64,000 nucleotides of DNA from Artocarpus heterophyllus. Lineage: Eukaryota > Streptophyta > Magnoliopsida > Rosales > Moraceae. Shown here in pieces: positions 35,155 to 47,050 of this stretch (its first letter is position 1; each line of letters begins with the position of its first letter). The translations under genes were made by a program, and so were the position numbers. The notes beneath the pieces were generated by a model. The model was not told where the DNA came from. It worked only from the letters and a program-made list of their open reading frames with translations, and did not search any database. The DNA lies in the NCBI GenBank assembly GCA_025403435.1, contig CM046330.1:29842381-29906380 (forward strand), given 5' to 3'.

Positions 35155-37268
35155 TGTAATGCCCCAAAATTGATTTAATGTTAATGTAATGTAAATGATG
35201 AATTAGTGTGTCATAATTAATGTTTTAACATTAATTTGATTATTGGGTTGGATTTTGAAATTTTGGTTGTTTTGTTAATTTGTTGAATCCAAATGATTTC
35301 CTATTGTTTTAAAATGATGTTTTGAGTTTTAAAACACAACAATCTGTAAAATGTTAAAAATACTCCGTTTTACAAAACCGTGGGCGGCACATGGTTTTCG
35401 TACAGTATAACCGCTCACCGATTTTCTCTATTTATTCTCTCTCTTCCTCCTCTCTCTGGTTTCTCTCTCTCTCTTGGTCTCTAGGCAGCCCTCTCTCTCT
35501 TGGTCTCTAGGCAGCCCTCTCTCTCTCTACATCTCTCTCAAAATTTTTGAAATCAAATTTGAATCCAAGCTTCGGGTTAGCAAGGAGGAAGCTCGGGGAC
35601 GTGATTTAGCAACCGAGAACGCAAATTGAAGCTTCGATTCGAGGTTAGATTTGAAATTTCTAAACTTTTTACAAAATTTTCAATTTTGTACATTTTTGAA
35701 ATCTAGGTTTGTTTAAGCTTAGAAAACCGTGGATTTGAGTTAAATGAACTTATAACACCTAGAATCTAAGCTTAGATTGAAGAAAAACAGATTGAATTCA
35801 AGATTTTTCATTTTTCCTCAATTTTTCCTATTTTTGGGATTTTTGTGTTTGAATATTGTTGAAATGAGTTTTAAAGTGTCTAAATATGTTTTTCTATCAT
35901 CTATGAATATTTTCTATGCCTGGGATTTGAGAAAAACAGGTTAGAATCAAAATTTAGGTTTTGGGGAAATCGAAACCCGTGGCTGGAATTTCTGGGTTTT
36001 CCCAGTTCGGCAGGCCGAACCTGGAAATTGTTCGGCCGACCGAAGTTTGCTTCCGACAGGCCGAACTGTGCAGTTCGGCAGGCCGAAGCAGGGAGTCTGG
36101 CAGGCCGATCGAGGCATGGAAATTTTTATGATTTTCACCTGTTTTCACTATTTTGAACCCTGATTTAAATCCCAACCTTATAGAATGATTTTAAAGATAC
36201 AAATGGCACACTAGGACATCATGAAATGGTTTAGTAACATAGAATGTCTCGAACTAGATATTGATCAACTTAGTTTGTATCTAGGATCGTTCGTGGTCCC
36301 GCGGAGCTAACGTATAGCGGACCGGGATTACGGTGTGAGGCACCGGCACAAGTGTTGAGGTAGGACTTCTACCCTACTTCTTTGGTAGCCTGGTTTTGAA
36401 ATGATTTGGCTTTGAAAAGGATTTCTATTAAAATGCTTTCAACGGTTGTTTGAAAAATGGATTTTTCGGTTATATTTTAATATACCGTGATCTGAAATGA
36501 ACTTCATAATGAATGTAAATGACAACACTCGGTAATTGGGTTTTGAATGAAAATGATAATGAACACATAGGCATGATGCCATATCAGAGATCGGGTCGTG
36601 TAGCGATCGACCTTGGGGGCAGGTCCCGAAACCCAGCTGGGCCACTACGGTGGTGATATTATGGTTTGCTTAGGAAAAGAAAAATGATATTTTTGATTAT
36701 GCGAGTAGACGGTTCTAGGTCAGAACGGTTCTACTCAAAATTATTTATTTATTTAAGGTTTCTCTTGAGTACTCCTAAACAATGAAATATTTCTTTAAAT
36801 TAAATTATTTTAATAAAACATAGTCCTACTGAGCCTTTCGCTCACGTTTTATTTGTTTTAAATTTCCCCCTCTAGGTGGTTTCCCATTTAGGTTTAGAGA
36901 GGATTCTTCAGACCGAACTCAGGAGCAATAGGAGGGATTAATTTATATTTTGTATCATTTAATCAAGGCATGTAAGATTTAACTTTATTTGTATCTGGAC
37001 TGTGATTGTATTTATGATATTGTCAGAACCATGTGTGTGCATAAGTTGTGGGTTATGGAACCCATACTCGCGGCTTTATTATTTTAATATTTATTCGCTT
37101 AATGTTTTAAATTGTCTAATGTATATGAACTCTTTACAAAGTGTTTTAATGAATCCCACACTTTATATTTAATTCAACCCCCCTTAAACTCTGGATTTTT
37201 AATTAAATTCTCTTTTAAATTAATTTAAATAATCCGTCACGTCACCTCCCATACTCTGGGGCGTGACA
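35155..37268 (+). mobile_element. Solo LTR 1 of a probable Tekay-like gypsy family, 2.1 kb
   Basis: Starts TGTAATGCCCC and ends GGGGCGTGACA, an imperfect inverted repeat. It is flanked by GCAGT (35150-35154) and GCAGC (37269-37273); the uninterrupted Tat LTR has GCAGC, so one base changed after insertion. Inside are a CT-rich tract with a 28-30 base tandem duplication (about 35455-35530), a motif cluster (36004-36115), a conserved block around 36590-36650 (CCCAGCTGGGCCACTACGG) and the TACTGAGCCTTTCGCTCACG box near 36826. No internal retroelement genes or second LTR are present, hence solo LTR; the lineage is inferred from length and ends. Confidence 0.88.
36004..36115. repeat. GGCAGGCCGA motif cluster, gypsy-type solo LTR 1
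   Basis: Five units, two of them the exact TTCGGCAGGCCGAA, in an LTR otherwise unlike the copia LTRs. Confidence 0.88.
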
Positions 37269-37427
37269 GCAGCCTTCTTGGGGCTCGCACTCGAATGCCT
37301 GAGAGGCACCTCGGGAAGGAGTATAAAGCATCAAGGACTAACTGTAAACTCCCTGAGGTCTGCCGAGCATAATTACCGACCACCAAAGTTAATGTCCTCG
37401 GTGGTGGCGCCGAGCTTACCCTCAACA
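37269..37427 (-). repeat. 5' LTR of the Tat element, remaining part
   Basis: After the duplicated GCAGC it matches the left LTR from CTTCTTGGGG to CTCAACA at 37427. GAGAC follows, the target duplication of the whole element. Confidence 0.92.
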
Positions 37428-37432
37428 GAGAC

Positions 37433-37870
37433 CGTTGCTACTTGCAGTTTTTAGAATTAATCGCTTCAACCAGATAAGCAATATATACACATATATACAT
37501 ATATTGAATGTTAAATTAATATAATTTATAACTTTATATTTCAAAAGTTTTATGAAAATTTTTTGCTATATATGTTCTGCACCTTTAGCACATTTTTGCA
37601 TTTTTTCTTTAAAACCATTTTAGAAAACCAACACAAAATTGTAAAAATCGGTATTTAATGAATTTTATTTTTTCTTTCATTTGATGAATATTCTATTAGC
37701 TAAAATATATATTATTATCATTTAATTTATACTTTATATTTAGTACATTAGCATATCGTTATTTAAATATTTCTTGAATCATAATGAGATCCCCATCATA
37801 TTTAGGTTTTGTAGGATTTTCCTATGTTTCAATCATATTTTCTCTAAAACTTGTTTATTTATGTATTCTT
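37433..37870 (+). other. AT-rich LTR-like relic, right half
   Basis: Continuation of 23488-24618 across the Tat insertion. It is AT-rich with a TATACATATA-like run near 37485, and contains no gene or RNA that I can support. It ends in TTCTT, the left target duplication of solo LTR E. Confidence 0.35.
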
Positions 37871-39905
37871 TGTTAGACATGTATGCCCTAAAGAGTAAAA
37901 ATGCAATACATTTTTAGGAGTCATTTTTATCAATAAAGAATTTATTTATTATTAATATACCAAACCTTGTCCTCTTTACGTTTATTTTTGTTGAATGTAT
38001 GTTAAGCAAACAAAAGTCTGAGACTGTCAGTTTAAACCTTTAAGAATTGAGCATATGATGGACAGATTATGCGAAAGACACAATTTTTAAGGTGATGGTC
38101 TAAATCATAAGATCTGCAATCGATGAAATAAAGTTGGGTGCTTTATTCATGTAAAGATTATTATGTTGTCTATATCCCTATTAGGAGATGGTTTGTCTTG
38201 ACTATCGGAGGTAGACTCCATGAATAGAAACATTGGCACGTTGTCATAGGTGACGATGTGTTAGATCAGGACATAAAGTGAATTGATTTGGATTAATAAT
38301 TCTGTCTCGGCAAATCGATTCACTTTAGATAATCATTTGTATTGTATCTTAATCCTGAGATGAATAGTAGGCCCGTTGTCTTGACTTGTGTCTTTTGATG
38401 TACCAAAGGGTGACACCCATATTTTAATAGTGGTATGCATGTCGGTACATTGGAGGCATGACTTTTGGTAGTGTAGACCTGTTATTCATAGATATGAAAT
38501 CCATAACTCCTCTTTAGGAGTAGTGATATCCTCTTATATGCGTTATCCTATAATTGAAAAATTGAAGCGCTCAACCATTTGGATACATAGGTGTAACCGA
38601 ATGGTATACCATCTTTGGATGGTAAGTTTTCCGATGGTGAGATAATGAAACGTAAGATAAAAATAATCGGGAAGGTAAGACTGAACTTGTCCTTAAACTG
38701 ACTATAGATAATCCTATGGGAATACAATACACTATGATATGTCATGAAGACTTAGCTATACGGGCTTCGTAATTCTATGTAGTTCGAGAGTGCAGCTCCA
38801 AACGTTTAGTGGAGTAGCGTTAGAGTTGATAATTATGAAATGTATATCTAGGATATTGGGTTTCGTAATTATCAGGAGCTTGAACTACATAGGTTCATTT
38901 TGGTCTCCTTTGCTAGCTCACAACGTCTTGTAATGATATGACGTGCTTTTCTAATAATTGGTGACTTATGTCAAATTTATTAGATTGGTCGAAATTCGGA
39001 AGAATCAATTAATTCATGTTTGTTTATCGGTTTAATTAATTTTATGACAAAATTAATTCAAGATAAACTTGTTGAATTATTGGGATCGGATAATTCTTGT
39101 CTGTTTATTAGTTGATTTAATTTTGAATAAATTAAATCAAGATAAACTTGTAGAATTGTTAGGAATTCATTTATTTTCCTAGAGATCGTATAGATAAAGT
39201 TGTTTTAATTTGATAACTTCTTTTATTGGTTTATTTGAATTAAAACTGAGACTTTATCCTATAAAATCTCGAGTGGAAAATAAAAGATTCGCTGAGATTT
39301 TTTATCGACAGTTTGGCATGCGGATCCTCACGTTCGGCCTGTCGATGGGGCACGTTCGGCCTGCTGATTAGGCAGATCAACCTGCCATGCGCGATAAAAA
39401 GATCACGCATTTTTACGCTGATTTCATTAGATATTGATCCGAATTTGATTCTGATTCAAATTTTTAAGACCTTATCTGATAAGGACTGACCCTAGACCCA
39501 ACCTCTATAAATACGGAGTAAGTCTCATAAGTTATTTAGATCAATTGAGAGATTAAGAGTGATACTCTATTGGTGAGAATCTGAAAACTCCCTAAGAGCT
39601 CTTGTTCACAAATCACGAAACACTAGCTTTGGGTTCTCTTAATTGGTTGGAAGGAGAGTCACCTAGAGGAAGAGCTGTACGTGTAAGCCCACACTCACTC
39701 CAATCGAGGATAGAGAATAGCAAAGAAGACCAGTTAGTTGAGGCTCTTCTAGAACGTTATTTCTCTTCACGGATTGCAGGAGTTCTTCGGCATTCAAAGG
39801 TTAATAAGATCTGGTTAATTTATGCATATAGCATGTCAAACTTGTGTTTTAGAAAATATTCTGATATAAATTTTTAAAATTCCGTTACGTACTATTTTTT
39901 CAACA
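37871..39905 (+). mobile_element. Solo LTR E of the copia A/B family, 2035 bp
   Basis: TGTTAGACATG...TTTCAACA, collinear with the A and B LTRs. It is flanked by perfect TTCTT duplications (37866-37870 and 39906-39910). There is no internal region, so it arose by LTR-LTR recombination. It includes a motif cluster at 39306-39396, a TATA-like CTATAAATAC near 39506, and the conserved segment near 39630-39800. Confidence 0.94.
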
Positions 39906-39910
39906 TTCTT

Positions 39911-40815
39911 CAATTACTAAATCATATACCAAAACATTAAAAAATAGATATTAAGGTCTACAATAGATAAACATAGTTTCTATAATTTTTTTCGATAGTT
40001 TTACTAATATCGATATTTTTTTCAAAATTTCTTTAAATGTGAAGCACTAATAGTATTTTCATCCCATAATTTATGAAAGAGAAAATTACATATTATGCTA
40101 CACTTTTTTAAAAGTTGTGTTTATTTATGTCATACTTAAAAAAATTTTAGCCATATTATCATTCATATTGTATGTTAAGTTATATCACAAATAAACATAT
40201 ATATTATTTATAAAAAATAAATCTTAAACGATGACACTTATAAAATTCACCGTTTATAAAAACTCACCTTACATGCCACATATCGATTATACTTGGTGCA
40301 TGTCCCTAACGTGATATAACTAGTTAGTTTATCATGTGAAACTAACAATTAATTATGTCTAGTCTAATTACGTCTTAGTCACTTATTTCATAACTAATGA
40401 TAACGTATCCGCTAAAGTAGCCGCAGGACATTCCATAGGAAAAGGTGTAGGACCCATTTTATCTACCTTCTTAATCTTATAACTGTCAAAATTTGGTCGG
40501 ACCCATCAAGCCAATGGTCAACATCCATAATTAACTCATAAAGAACATTACTTCCAAGTTACACTAACAGTCTACCACTACGGAATTGAATGATCTGTCA
40601 AACACGGATCATCTCAAACCGAAAGATATAATGCATATATCATTGCTTCCAAAAGTCTATCATCCATATGCGCAAAAAAATCTAATACCATACGCAACCA
40701 AAAATAATATCTAATACCCAAAAAAATCCACCGAAACAAATCTATAAATTGTAGAACATACCATAGAAAATCCAAAAATAGGATTTTTATTTGCTAGTAA
40801 AATCCAAAATAGAAA
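39911..40815. other. Intergenic DNA and promoter region of the hydrolase gene
   Basis: AT-rich, with no coding region or repeat family that I recognise. A TATA-like CTATAAATT lies at 40742-40750, about 70 bases before the first in-frame ATG of the hydrolase gene, and may be its core promoter. Confidence 0.4.
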
Positions 40816-43800
40816 ATGTCATTTGGAATTGGAGCTCTCAACCATGTTTGTTGGTCCAACAACAGACCCGAAAAGTTTCAGGTGATCGTACGGCGGAGGG
40901 TGAAAGATCACGTGAGACCCTCAATCGGCGTGGCGATGGCGCTGGAGAAGAGGAAGGACAAGCGCTTCTCCATTTGTACGGCCGACGAGCTTCACTTCGT
41001 CGCCGTTCCCAACTCCGATTGGAGACTCGCTCTCTGGCGCTACCTTCCTTCTCCCAAGGTATTTTTTTTTCCTTTGTCGTTTTCTTTTTTTTTCCCCAAA
41101 AATTTTCATTCGGTTGTTATAACTTATAGGTGGAGAGGAGAAATCATCCGCTGTTGCTGTTATCCGGAATAGCGACGAACGCCATTGGATACGATCTCTC
41201 TCCCAAGGTAATCTTAGGATCTGTTTGGTTAATAATTCGAATGAGTGATTTGATTTGAGTTGTGTAATTTAAATTATGACTTAAATTAATGATTTGAATT
41301 ATTATTCGAATTAATGTTTGAATGTATATTTAAGTTTTAATATCTATAGAGAATAAAATTAGAATTTATGTTTGGACAGGTAAAAAAATAGTTTTTGGTT
41401 TATTAACTAATCTAATAAAATCTTAATGTTAATGATCTCAAAAAAATATGCATTATAGATTTTAATTTATTCCTCTCTTCAATATGAACACAATGAAAAA
41501 AGAATCATCTCAATTGGATATCAAATGAAAAAGCTATGATTTTTTCCACTATAACAATGATATCCGAGTATCAAGAATTTAGGGGAGTTAGAACACTAAC
41601 TTAAATTTTTGATACTCATTTGATTCAAATTTTAGGGAAATAAACACGTATACAAAGGATTTTGATTCTCGAATCTAAATTTTAGTCTATTAGGTCCAAA
41701 GAATACGTAAAACAAAAATACCCTTGTTCTTGTCTTGTAATTACTAATTCTTCACAGCTTCAAAACCTTTGATTCATTTCGTTTCTATTTATTTGCTTAT
41801 TAAAAACTTCATATTTTCTTAGTTCCTATGCATATACATGTAAATGTTTATGCACTATAAATGAATCTATTCATGTTTTGTTTTTTGTCATTAAGCTGCT
41901 AAAAGTTGACCATAACTTTGAGTCCACTAATATAATAAATCTTCAGCGAGTTTTTTCATGAATTTTTTTTAAATAGAAATACAGTAGTATATGTTTCTGA
42001 ATATTAAATATAATGTTGATTATATCATAGTAAGAAGTAGGTAAAATTGAAGATTACAATGCAAATTGTTCGAAACAGATCTTTACTAATAAAATATTTT
42101 TTAATACCCTGTCGCGGAATCCTCATTTATTATTTTATTGTTATCACTAGCAAAGAATGAGGCCCTTAACCCGTAATCCTATATGATGTTTGTATCCGTG
42201 TTAAGGAAACAGAAAACCAACATTGTTTGTTTCCGTACAAGTTTACTTAAGCGCTATAATTTATTTAACTATTTGTCGCATTCACCTACAAGATATAATT
42301 TGTATAATAGTTTTGGTCGCTTTAAGGTTCTAAACCTATAAACGGAAAAGAGGCAGATGGTTGACTGGTTAGTCTTATTATTTATTATTGTACAGGTCCA
42401 TGACTGAAACTCAGCCTAACCTTAAATTTTGCTCTACACAAGCACATATTCCTTTTTGAAGTTGACAGAGTTGTATTATCATCGGGTTACTTAGCTCTAT
42501 GGTTTCCCCCAATTTGTTGGTTATCTGAGTCACCGGTCAGCTTTCAGGAGACAGTCCAATTATAACAAGTTCTAGAATTTTATGTGGTTTCTTCAGAAAT
42601 TCAAAAACATTCGAACAAAATTGGGAAAATATGCAGAGAAGGATTTGATAGTGTTGTTATTGATGCCAAAGAATATTCCATCCAAAAAAAGGGCGAAGGA
42701 TTAAAAGCAATAAAATGCTGCATTTTAATTCGTAAAAATTAATTAATTAAAGGCACCATCTGTTTACTACTTATCAATATAAATCAAGTGATAACTGATG
42801 GTTCTGACCAAACGAACCTTTTAGAATAAAGCCACTCAATTTCCTTTTTCTCTTTTCCCCTGCTAAATAAAGATTCTATGATCATTTGTTGGTATAATCT
42901 GTAGAACTCTATGCATGAGAAAGAAAGACAAAGTTATTGAGAAAAAAATAAAGAAAGACAGAGCTTCTTGTACTTATGTGCAATTGTATGCTTTGTGAAC
43001 TAAATTATTTCCTCGTTTATATGGTAACTGATAATGTAATGGACTGTTTCCAGTGTTCATTTGCTCGTTACATGTCTAGCCATGGATTTGATACCTGGAT
43101 TCTTGAACTCAGAGGCGCTGGATTGAGCACACTTGGTTTGGACTTGCACAAAGTTACGCAGCCTCCTAGTGCCATCTCTGAGCGCATAAATTCCTCAGGC
43201 AATTATGGAAAAGACGGCATCCCTCCATCGGGACAGAAATCCACTGCAAACCTTTATGCTTTTGCTGATTCTGATATTTCTGCTGTGGAAAAGAGAACAT
43301 ATACCATGTTGGATAACCTGCAATTAGGATCAAAGCTGACTGAAACTTTTATGCCTTTATCTGAGAGAATATCAAATTTTCTATATGACGGTTGGTCAAG
43401 AAAACTCATAGAATTTCTACTTATTTGCATAATCATGTGAAAGCTTTGAACATATTAGTGCTAAAATTGCAGGTGCGATGGAAGCAGGTCAAAATTTGAT
43501 TACTGCTAGCCAAATTACAGATACAAGTCAATGGCTTGGTAATATCATAAAAGAAGGTCGAAGATTATTCCCTTTGCAGTTTTTGGGTGTGGAAGAGAAC
43601 TTTTCTACTACGTTGGAAGATCTGCTGCAACAGTTTGATCTAATCTTTAAGTATGACTGGGATTTTGATCATTTTCTCGAAGAAGACGTGCCTGCTGCGG
43701 TGAGGTGACATTCCTTCGTATTGACCAGTTCATTCTTGATACTTATATGAATTTACGTATGTTAGGATGCAGTCACAGGAAATTTTTTGCTGTATAAACT

Positions 43801-46582
43801 AACATTAGTATTATGACTTCTGGACCTGATAAAATTTTATTATAGAGAGCATAAACCGCAAAAGCTTGGACAGGGTCATATAATACCAGCATGGATTTGC
43901 AACCATATAATAAGAACCTATGTCTATACCAGCATTTCTTTCAAATGATGAACCAAAGAAAGTGACACATTTTCTACGGAAATGATGACTCTCCTCTTCA
44001 GTCCTTGACCAGAGTGAACTCAGGAGTTTTGTTCTCTTGTGTCCTTTGTTGAAAAGGCGAATCCATTTTTGTCTTCAAACAACCATGCATCTTTGTGGAG
44101 AAGAGTCATGTTCCCAAGTGTCAAACATCTAAATCTGTGCACATTTCTCCTATAAGTTTTGCTTTAATGCTGTTGTTAAATAACAATCTGAAATTTGGTT
44201 TCTTATATCAGATGGAGTACATAAGAAATCAATGCCAACCAAACGATGGCAAGTTGCATGCGATTGGTCACTCAATGGGGGGTATCTTGCTATATGCAAT
44301 GCTCTCAAAATGCGGTAAGTTGCCAAGCTCGCTTTTACTGTAGCTGCCTTCTAATTTTTGTGACTTTTTCCAAACTCACCTAAGGTACAAAACACCTTAT
44401 ATCATATAAACTTGTCTAATTCTGACCCTTTTGGGTCTAAAAGGAGCACATCTATTGTCTATCGCGTTCGCTATATAAATAGTGAATTTACTCCAAAAAA
44501 TTTAAGTGCTCACTATCATTAAATACAAGAATGAAGTTCAAAGTCTCTAGACAATCTCAAAACATTTCAAAGAAACCAAACATGAGGACCAAAAGCAAAA
44601 AGGAAGGAAATATTGTGGTAGCTTGTGGCTGCAATAACCAATCATTTTATGTAGTACATGATCTTTATTGTTTCTTAGAATTCACGAAAAGAAATGTAAT
44701 ATATTTGGGTTTTTATATGTTATATATTTGGGAATTTTTTTTCATGGTAGTATGTCATTATTTTAATTTGTTAGGTTTCAGAAAGAAGGATTCTGGACTG
44801 GCATCAGTAACTACCTTGGCATCATCACTTGACTACTCATCTTCAAGATCGTCACTCAAATTACTTTTACCCCTGGCAAGTTGTATGAATATCTGATAAA
44901 GACTACTAGTGTCTTACTTTTACAAGCATAGCCAGTGGGAAAATGTATGATGATAAAACTCATTGCTGTACTATGGTGCGCAGGCAGACCCTGCACAGGC
45001 TCTAAATGTTCCGGCCATTCCTGTTGGGGCAATACTAGCTGCTTTTCATCCCTTTGTATCCTGTCCTCCTTATGTTCTGTCTTGGCTGAAAGGTCAAGTT
45101 TCTGCTCAAGAGATGATGCAACCAGAGTTGTATGACAAGCTTCTTTTGAACAACTTTTGTAAGTACAAAAGCAGTCAAAATTTGCATTTGCATAATTTGA
45201 TATTAATATTTGGCTTGCATAAGAAATGGCCGCTGTTAAATATGCAATGTGTGGAATTCAAACTTGCGGTTCGTGGTTAGTGTTCGTTTCGCAATCATAT
45301 CTGCTGGGAGCTCAGTCGAGCTTAAGAATCCTGAGCCTAAGACCTTCAGGGCCAACCTCAGGATCAGGATCTTCAAAATTGATCTGTCCTGCATGAAATT
45401 TGAGGCTAGTCAGACTTTACATGCCTCACCAGAACCTAATACCTATCGAGAGTTGTATCAAAATGTGCAGCTTATGAGGTTTTCTACGCTATATGTGCAT
45501 TATTACCTTGTACTATACGTGCAGCTTCTGAGGTTTTCTACGCTATATGTGCATTAATACCTTGTACTATATTGTACTTGAACCAGAAACTTAATCCATT
45601 CTATTGATTGGCTCTGAAAGGCACACAAACTTGGTAATCCATTAAATGCTACCGAGGATAGCAGCAATATTGCTGCTCATTTGGTAGATCATAGGATTAT
45701 AGGATTCACCATTTGTTGCTCGTGTATTTAATTAATTTCAATAAATTAATCAATCCAAAGGTTGCTGTCTCTTGTCTGCATATGTTACCAAACCAATTCT
45801 TCCCAAATGTTTGAATTGTTTGGAGGCGGGCCAACAATTGTTTCATATTCCAAAAATGTATTCACTTAGTGAATGGTCTTCGAGTTGGCTGTATCAAGTA
45901 GGCAGCATCTCTATCAACACCATAACTCTAGATCACTTTTTTCATGAGTGTTGCTGCAAACGAGTTTGTTCATTACATGTGATTTTTTTGCTGAATCATT
46001 TACATGTCATCGTATTTTGTAGGTACTATACCTGCTAAGCTTCTCTTGCAGCTAGCATCAGCTTTCTATAAGGGTGGTTTGCGTGATAGAAATGGGACAT
46101 TCTTTTACAAGGATCATATACATCAAACCAATGTACCTATACTTGCCATAGGAGGAGATCAAGATCACATTTGTCCTCCAGAAGCTGTTTATGGTAGAAT
46201 ATCAATCCTTTTAATCTACATGCCCTGTATGGGCCCTATCTTGTCCACTGACTTACCTTTCAATTTTTGTTCTTTTTTCTTTTCCTTTTGTTTTCCTCTC
46301 CAATGAAAAAATGGAGCAGAAACAGCAAAGCTCATTCCTGAGCGTATGGTTACTCTCAAAATTTTTGGCGAACCGGGTGGTCCTCATTATGCTCACTACG
46401 ATGTTGTAGGAAGTCATCGGGTACGGACGGTCTATTTTCTGTGTGTTATGAATATTAATGTGCTGGTTTTTTTTTTTTTTTTTTTTAATATGGTTTGATG
46501 GACGATTCTCTCTCACATGCAGGCCGCAGCCCAAGTATACCCACATATAACTAGATTCCTCGATCATAATGAGCGGGCTTGA
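40816..46582 (+). CDS. Alpha/beta-hydrolase family protein, ten exons, probably plastid-targeted
   Basis: Exons: 40816-41058, 41130-41207, 43054-43390, 43473-43699, 44212-44314, 44775-44875, 44984-45158, 46023-46193, 46320-46420 and 46523-46582. All junctions are in phase and give 531 residues. It resembles the uncharacterised plant family of Arabidopsis AT1G15060/AT1G73750 (from memory). Visible: ELHFVAVPNSDWRLALWRY; the strand and oxyanion region LLLLSGIATNAIGYDL; WILELRGAGLST; the nucleophile elbow GHSMGG (Ser 316); an acid in GGDQDHICPP (Asp 467 or 469); and His 501 or 504 in GPHYAHYD. The substrate is unknown. I chose the first in-frame ATG because its 40 extra residues are basic and poor in acidic ones, like a transit peptide; the ATG at 40936 (GCGATGGCG) is a good alternative. 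Intron 6 is GC-AG. It is shorter than the 570-600 residues I remember for the family, the missing part lying around the exon 3/4 junction. Confidence 0.88.
41208..43053 (+). other. Long intron 2 of the hydrolase gene
   Basis: 1846 bases, GTAATC...TTTCCAG, AT-rich, with no ORF of note. Its start (GGATCTGTTTGGTTAATAATTCG, 41218 onward) and a stretch near 41690 (TTAGTCTATTAGGTCCAAA) look like the ends of a small non-autonomous transposon, but I could not confirm matching inverted repeats. Confidence 0.6.
44876..44983 (+). other. GC-AG intron 6 of the hydrolase gene
   Basis: The donor reads CCCCTG|GCAAGT and the acceptor GTGCGCAG|GCAGAC. Only this splice keeps the frame and joins LKLLLPL to ADPAQALNV, as expected for the family. 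GCAAGT is the usual donor of plant GC-AG introns. Confidence 0.8.
45465..45572 (+). repeat. 54-bp tandem duplication in intron 7
   Basis: GTGCAGCTTATGAGG... at 45465-45518 is repeated at 45519-45572 with a few substitutions. It lies in intron 7 (45159-46022) and does not touch the exons. Confidence 0.85.
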
Positions 46583-46615
46583 TTCTTCCATCCTTGTTTC
46601 CTGTACACAAGTGAA

Positions 46616-46621
46616 AATAAA
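46616..46621 (+). terminator. Polyadenylation signal of the hydrolase gene
   Basis: AATAAA lies 34 bases after the stop codon; it is the closest canonical signal. Plant signals are loose, so other sites further down are possible. Confidence 0.45.
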
Positions 46622-47045
46622 TGCCATTTCTTTTGCTCGCACAGAAGCTAACCACATAATTATACTTGGGAGAAGGTAAAAAACCTTGTGGACATACTAA
46701 GTATTACTTATACTTACTGATATTTAAAGAAAGAAAATAAGAAATAGTATAATAAAACATTGAAGTTAAAATACTTCTGCAGGAAGCTACGATCTTCATG
46801 TTCTAGCAGTTTATGGGATAAAGTATATAGAAGATTCCTTGTAACCTGTATTAATCTACTTGCACAAACATTTATGAGAACTTCATGTCGAAAAGTGTCT
46901 TCTCAATATTTGTATCCTTGGCTAATATAGCGATGATATGTTAGACATTTGAATGGAATCCATATATAGCATTTTAAATCTTCATTTGCCTATATCATAA
47001 CACATTTTCAAAGCTTCAGTGAATCACTATTTTGGTCGTTCCTTT
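46622..47045. other. 3' flank of the hydrolase gene
   Basis: About 420 bases of AT-rich sequence, possibly 3' UTR with alternative polyadenylation. No gene or repeat is recognised. It ends in GAATC, the left target duplication of solo LTR 2. Confidence 0.45.
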
Positions 47046-47050
47046 GAATC

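Larger units (their letters stand above)
24624..37427 (-). mobile_element. Complete Tat-type Ty3/gypsy retrotransposon with antisense gene
   Basis: Read on the minus strand: 5' LTR at the right (34681-35154 plus 37274-37427, 628 bases once the nested solo LTR is removed), primer-binding site, gag-pol (34611-28942), an antisense spliced gene in the 3' region, polypurine tract and 3' LTR (24624-25251, 628 bases). GAGAC flanks both ends (24619-24623 and 37428-37432). I count about 25 differences between the LTRs (4%), so it is older than copia B and probably younger than copia A. The Tat assignment rests on a second, archaeal-type RNase H after the first and on the antisense ORF, both known from Tat relatives such as Grande and Retand. 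Removing the nested LTR gives about 10.7 kb. Confidence 0.93.

Noticed and set aside
41218..41710. A MITE inside intron 2 of the hydrolase gene
   Set aside because: Suggestive end sequences are present, but I could not align inverted repeats or a target duplication by eye.
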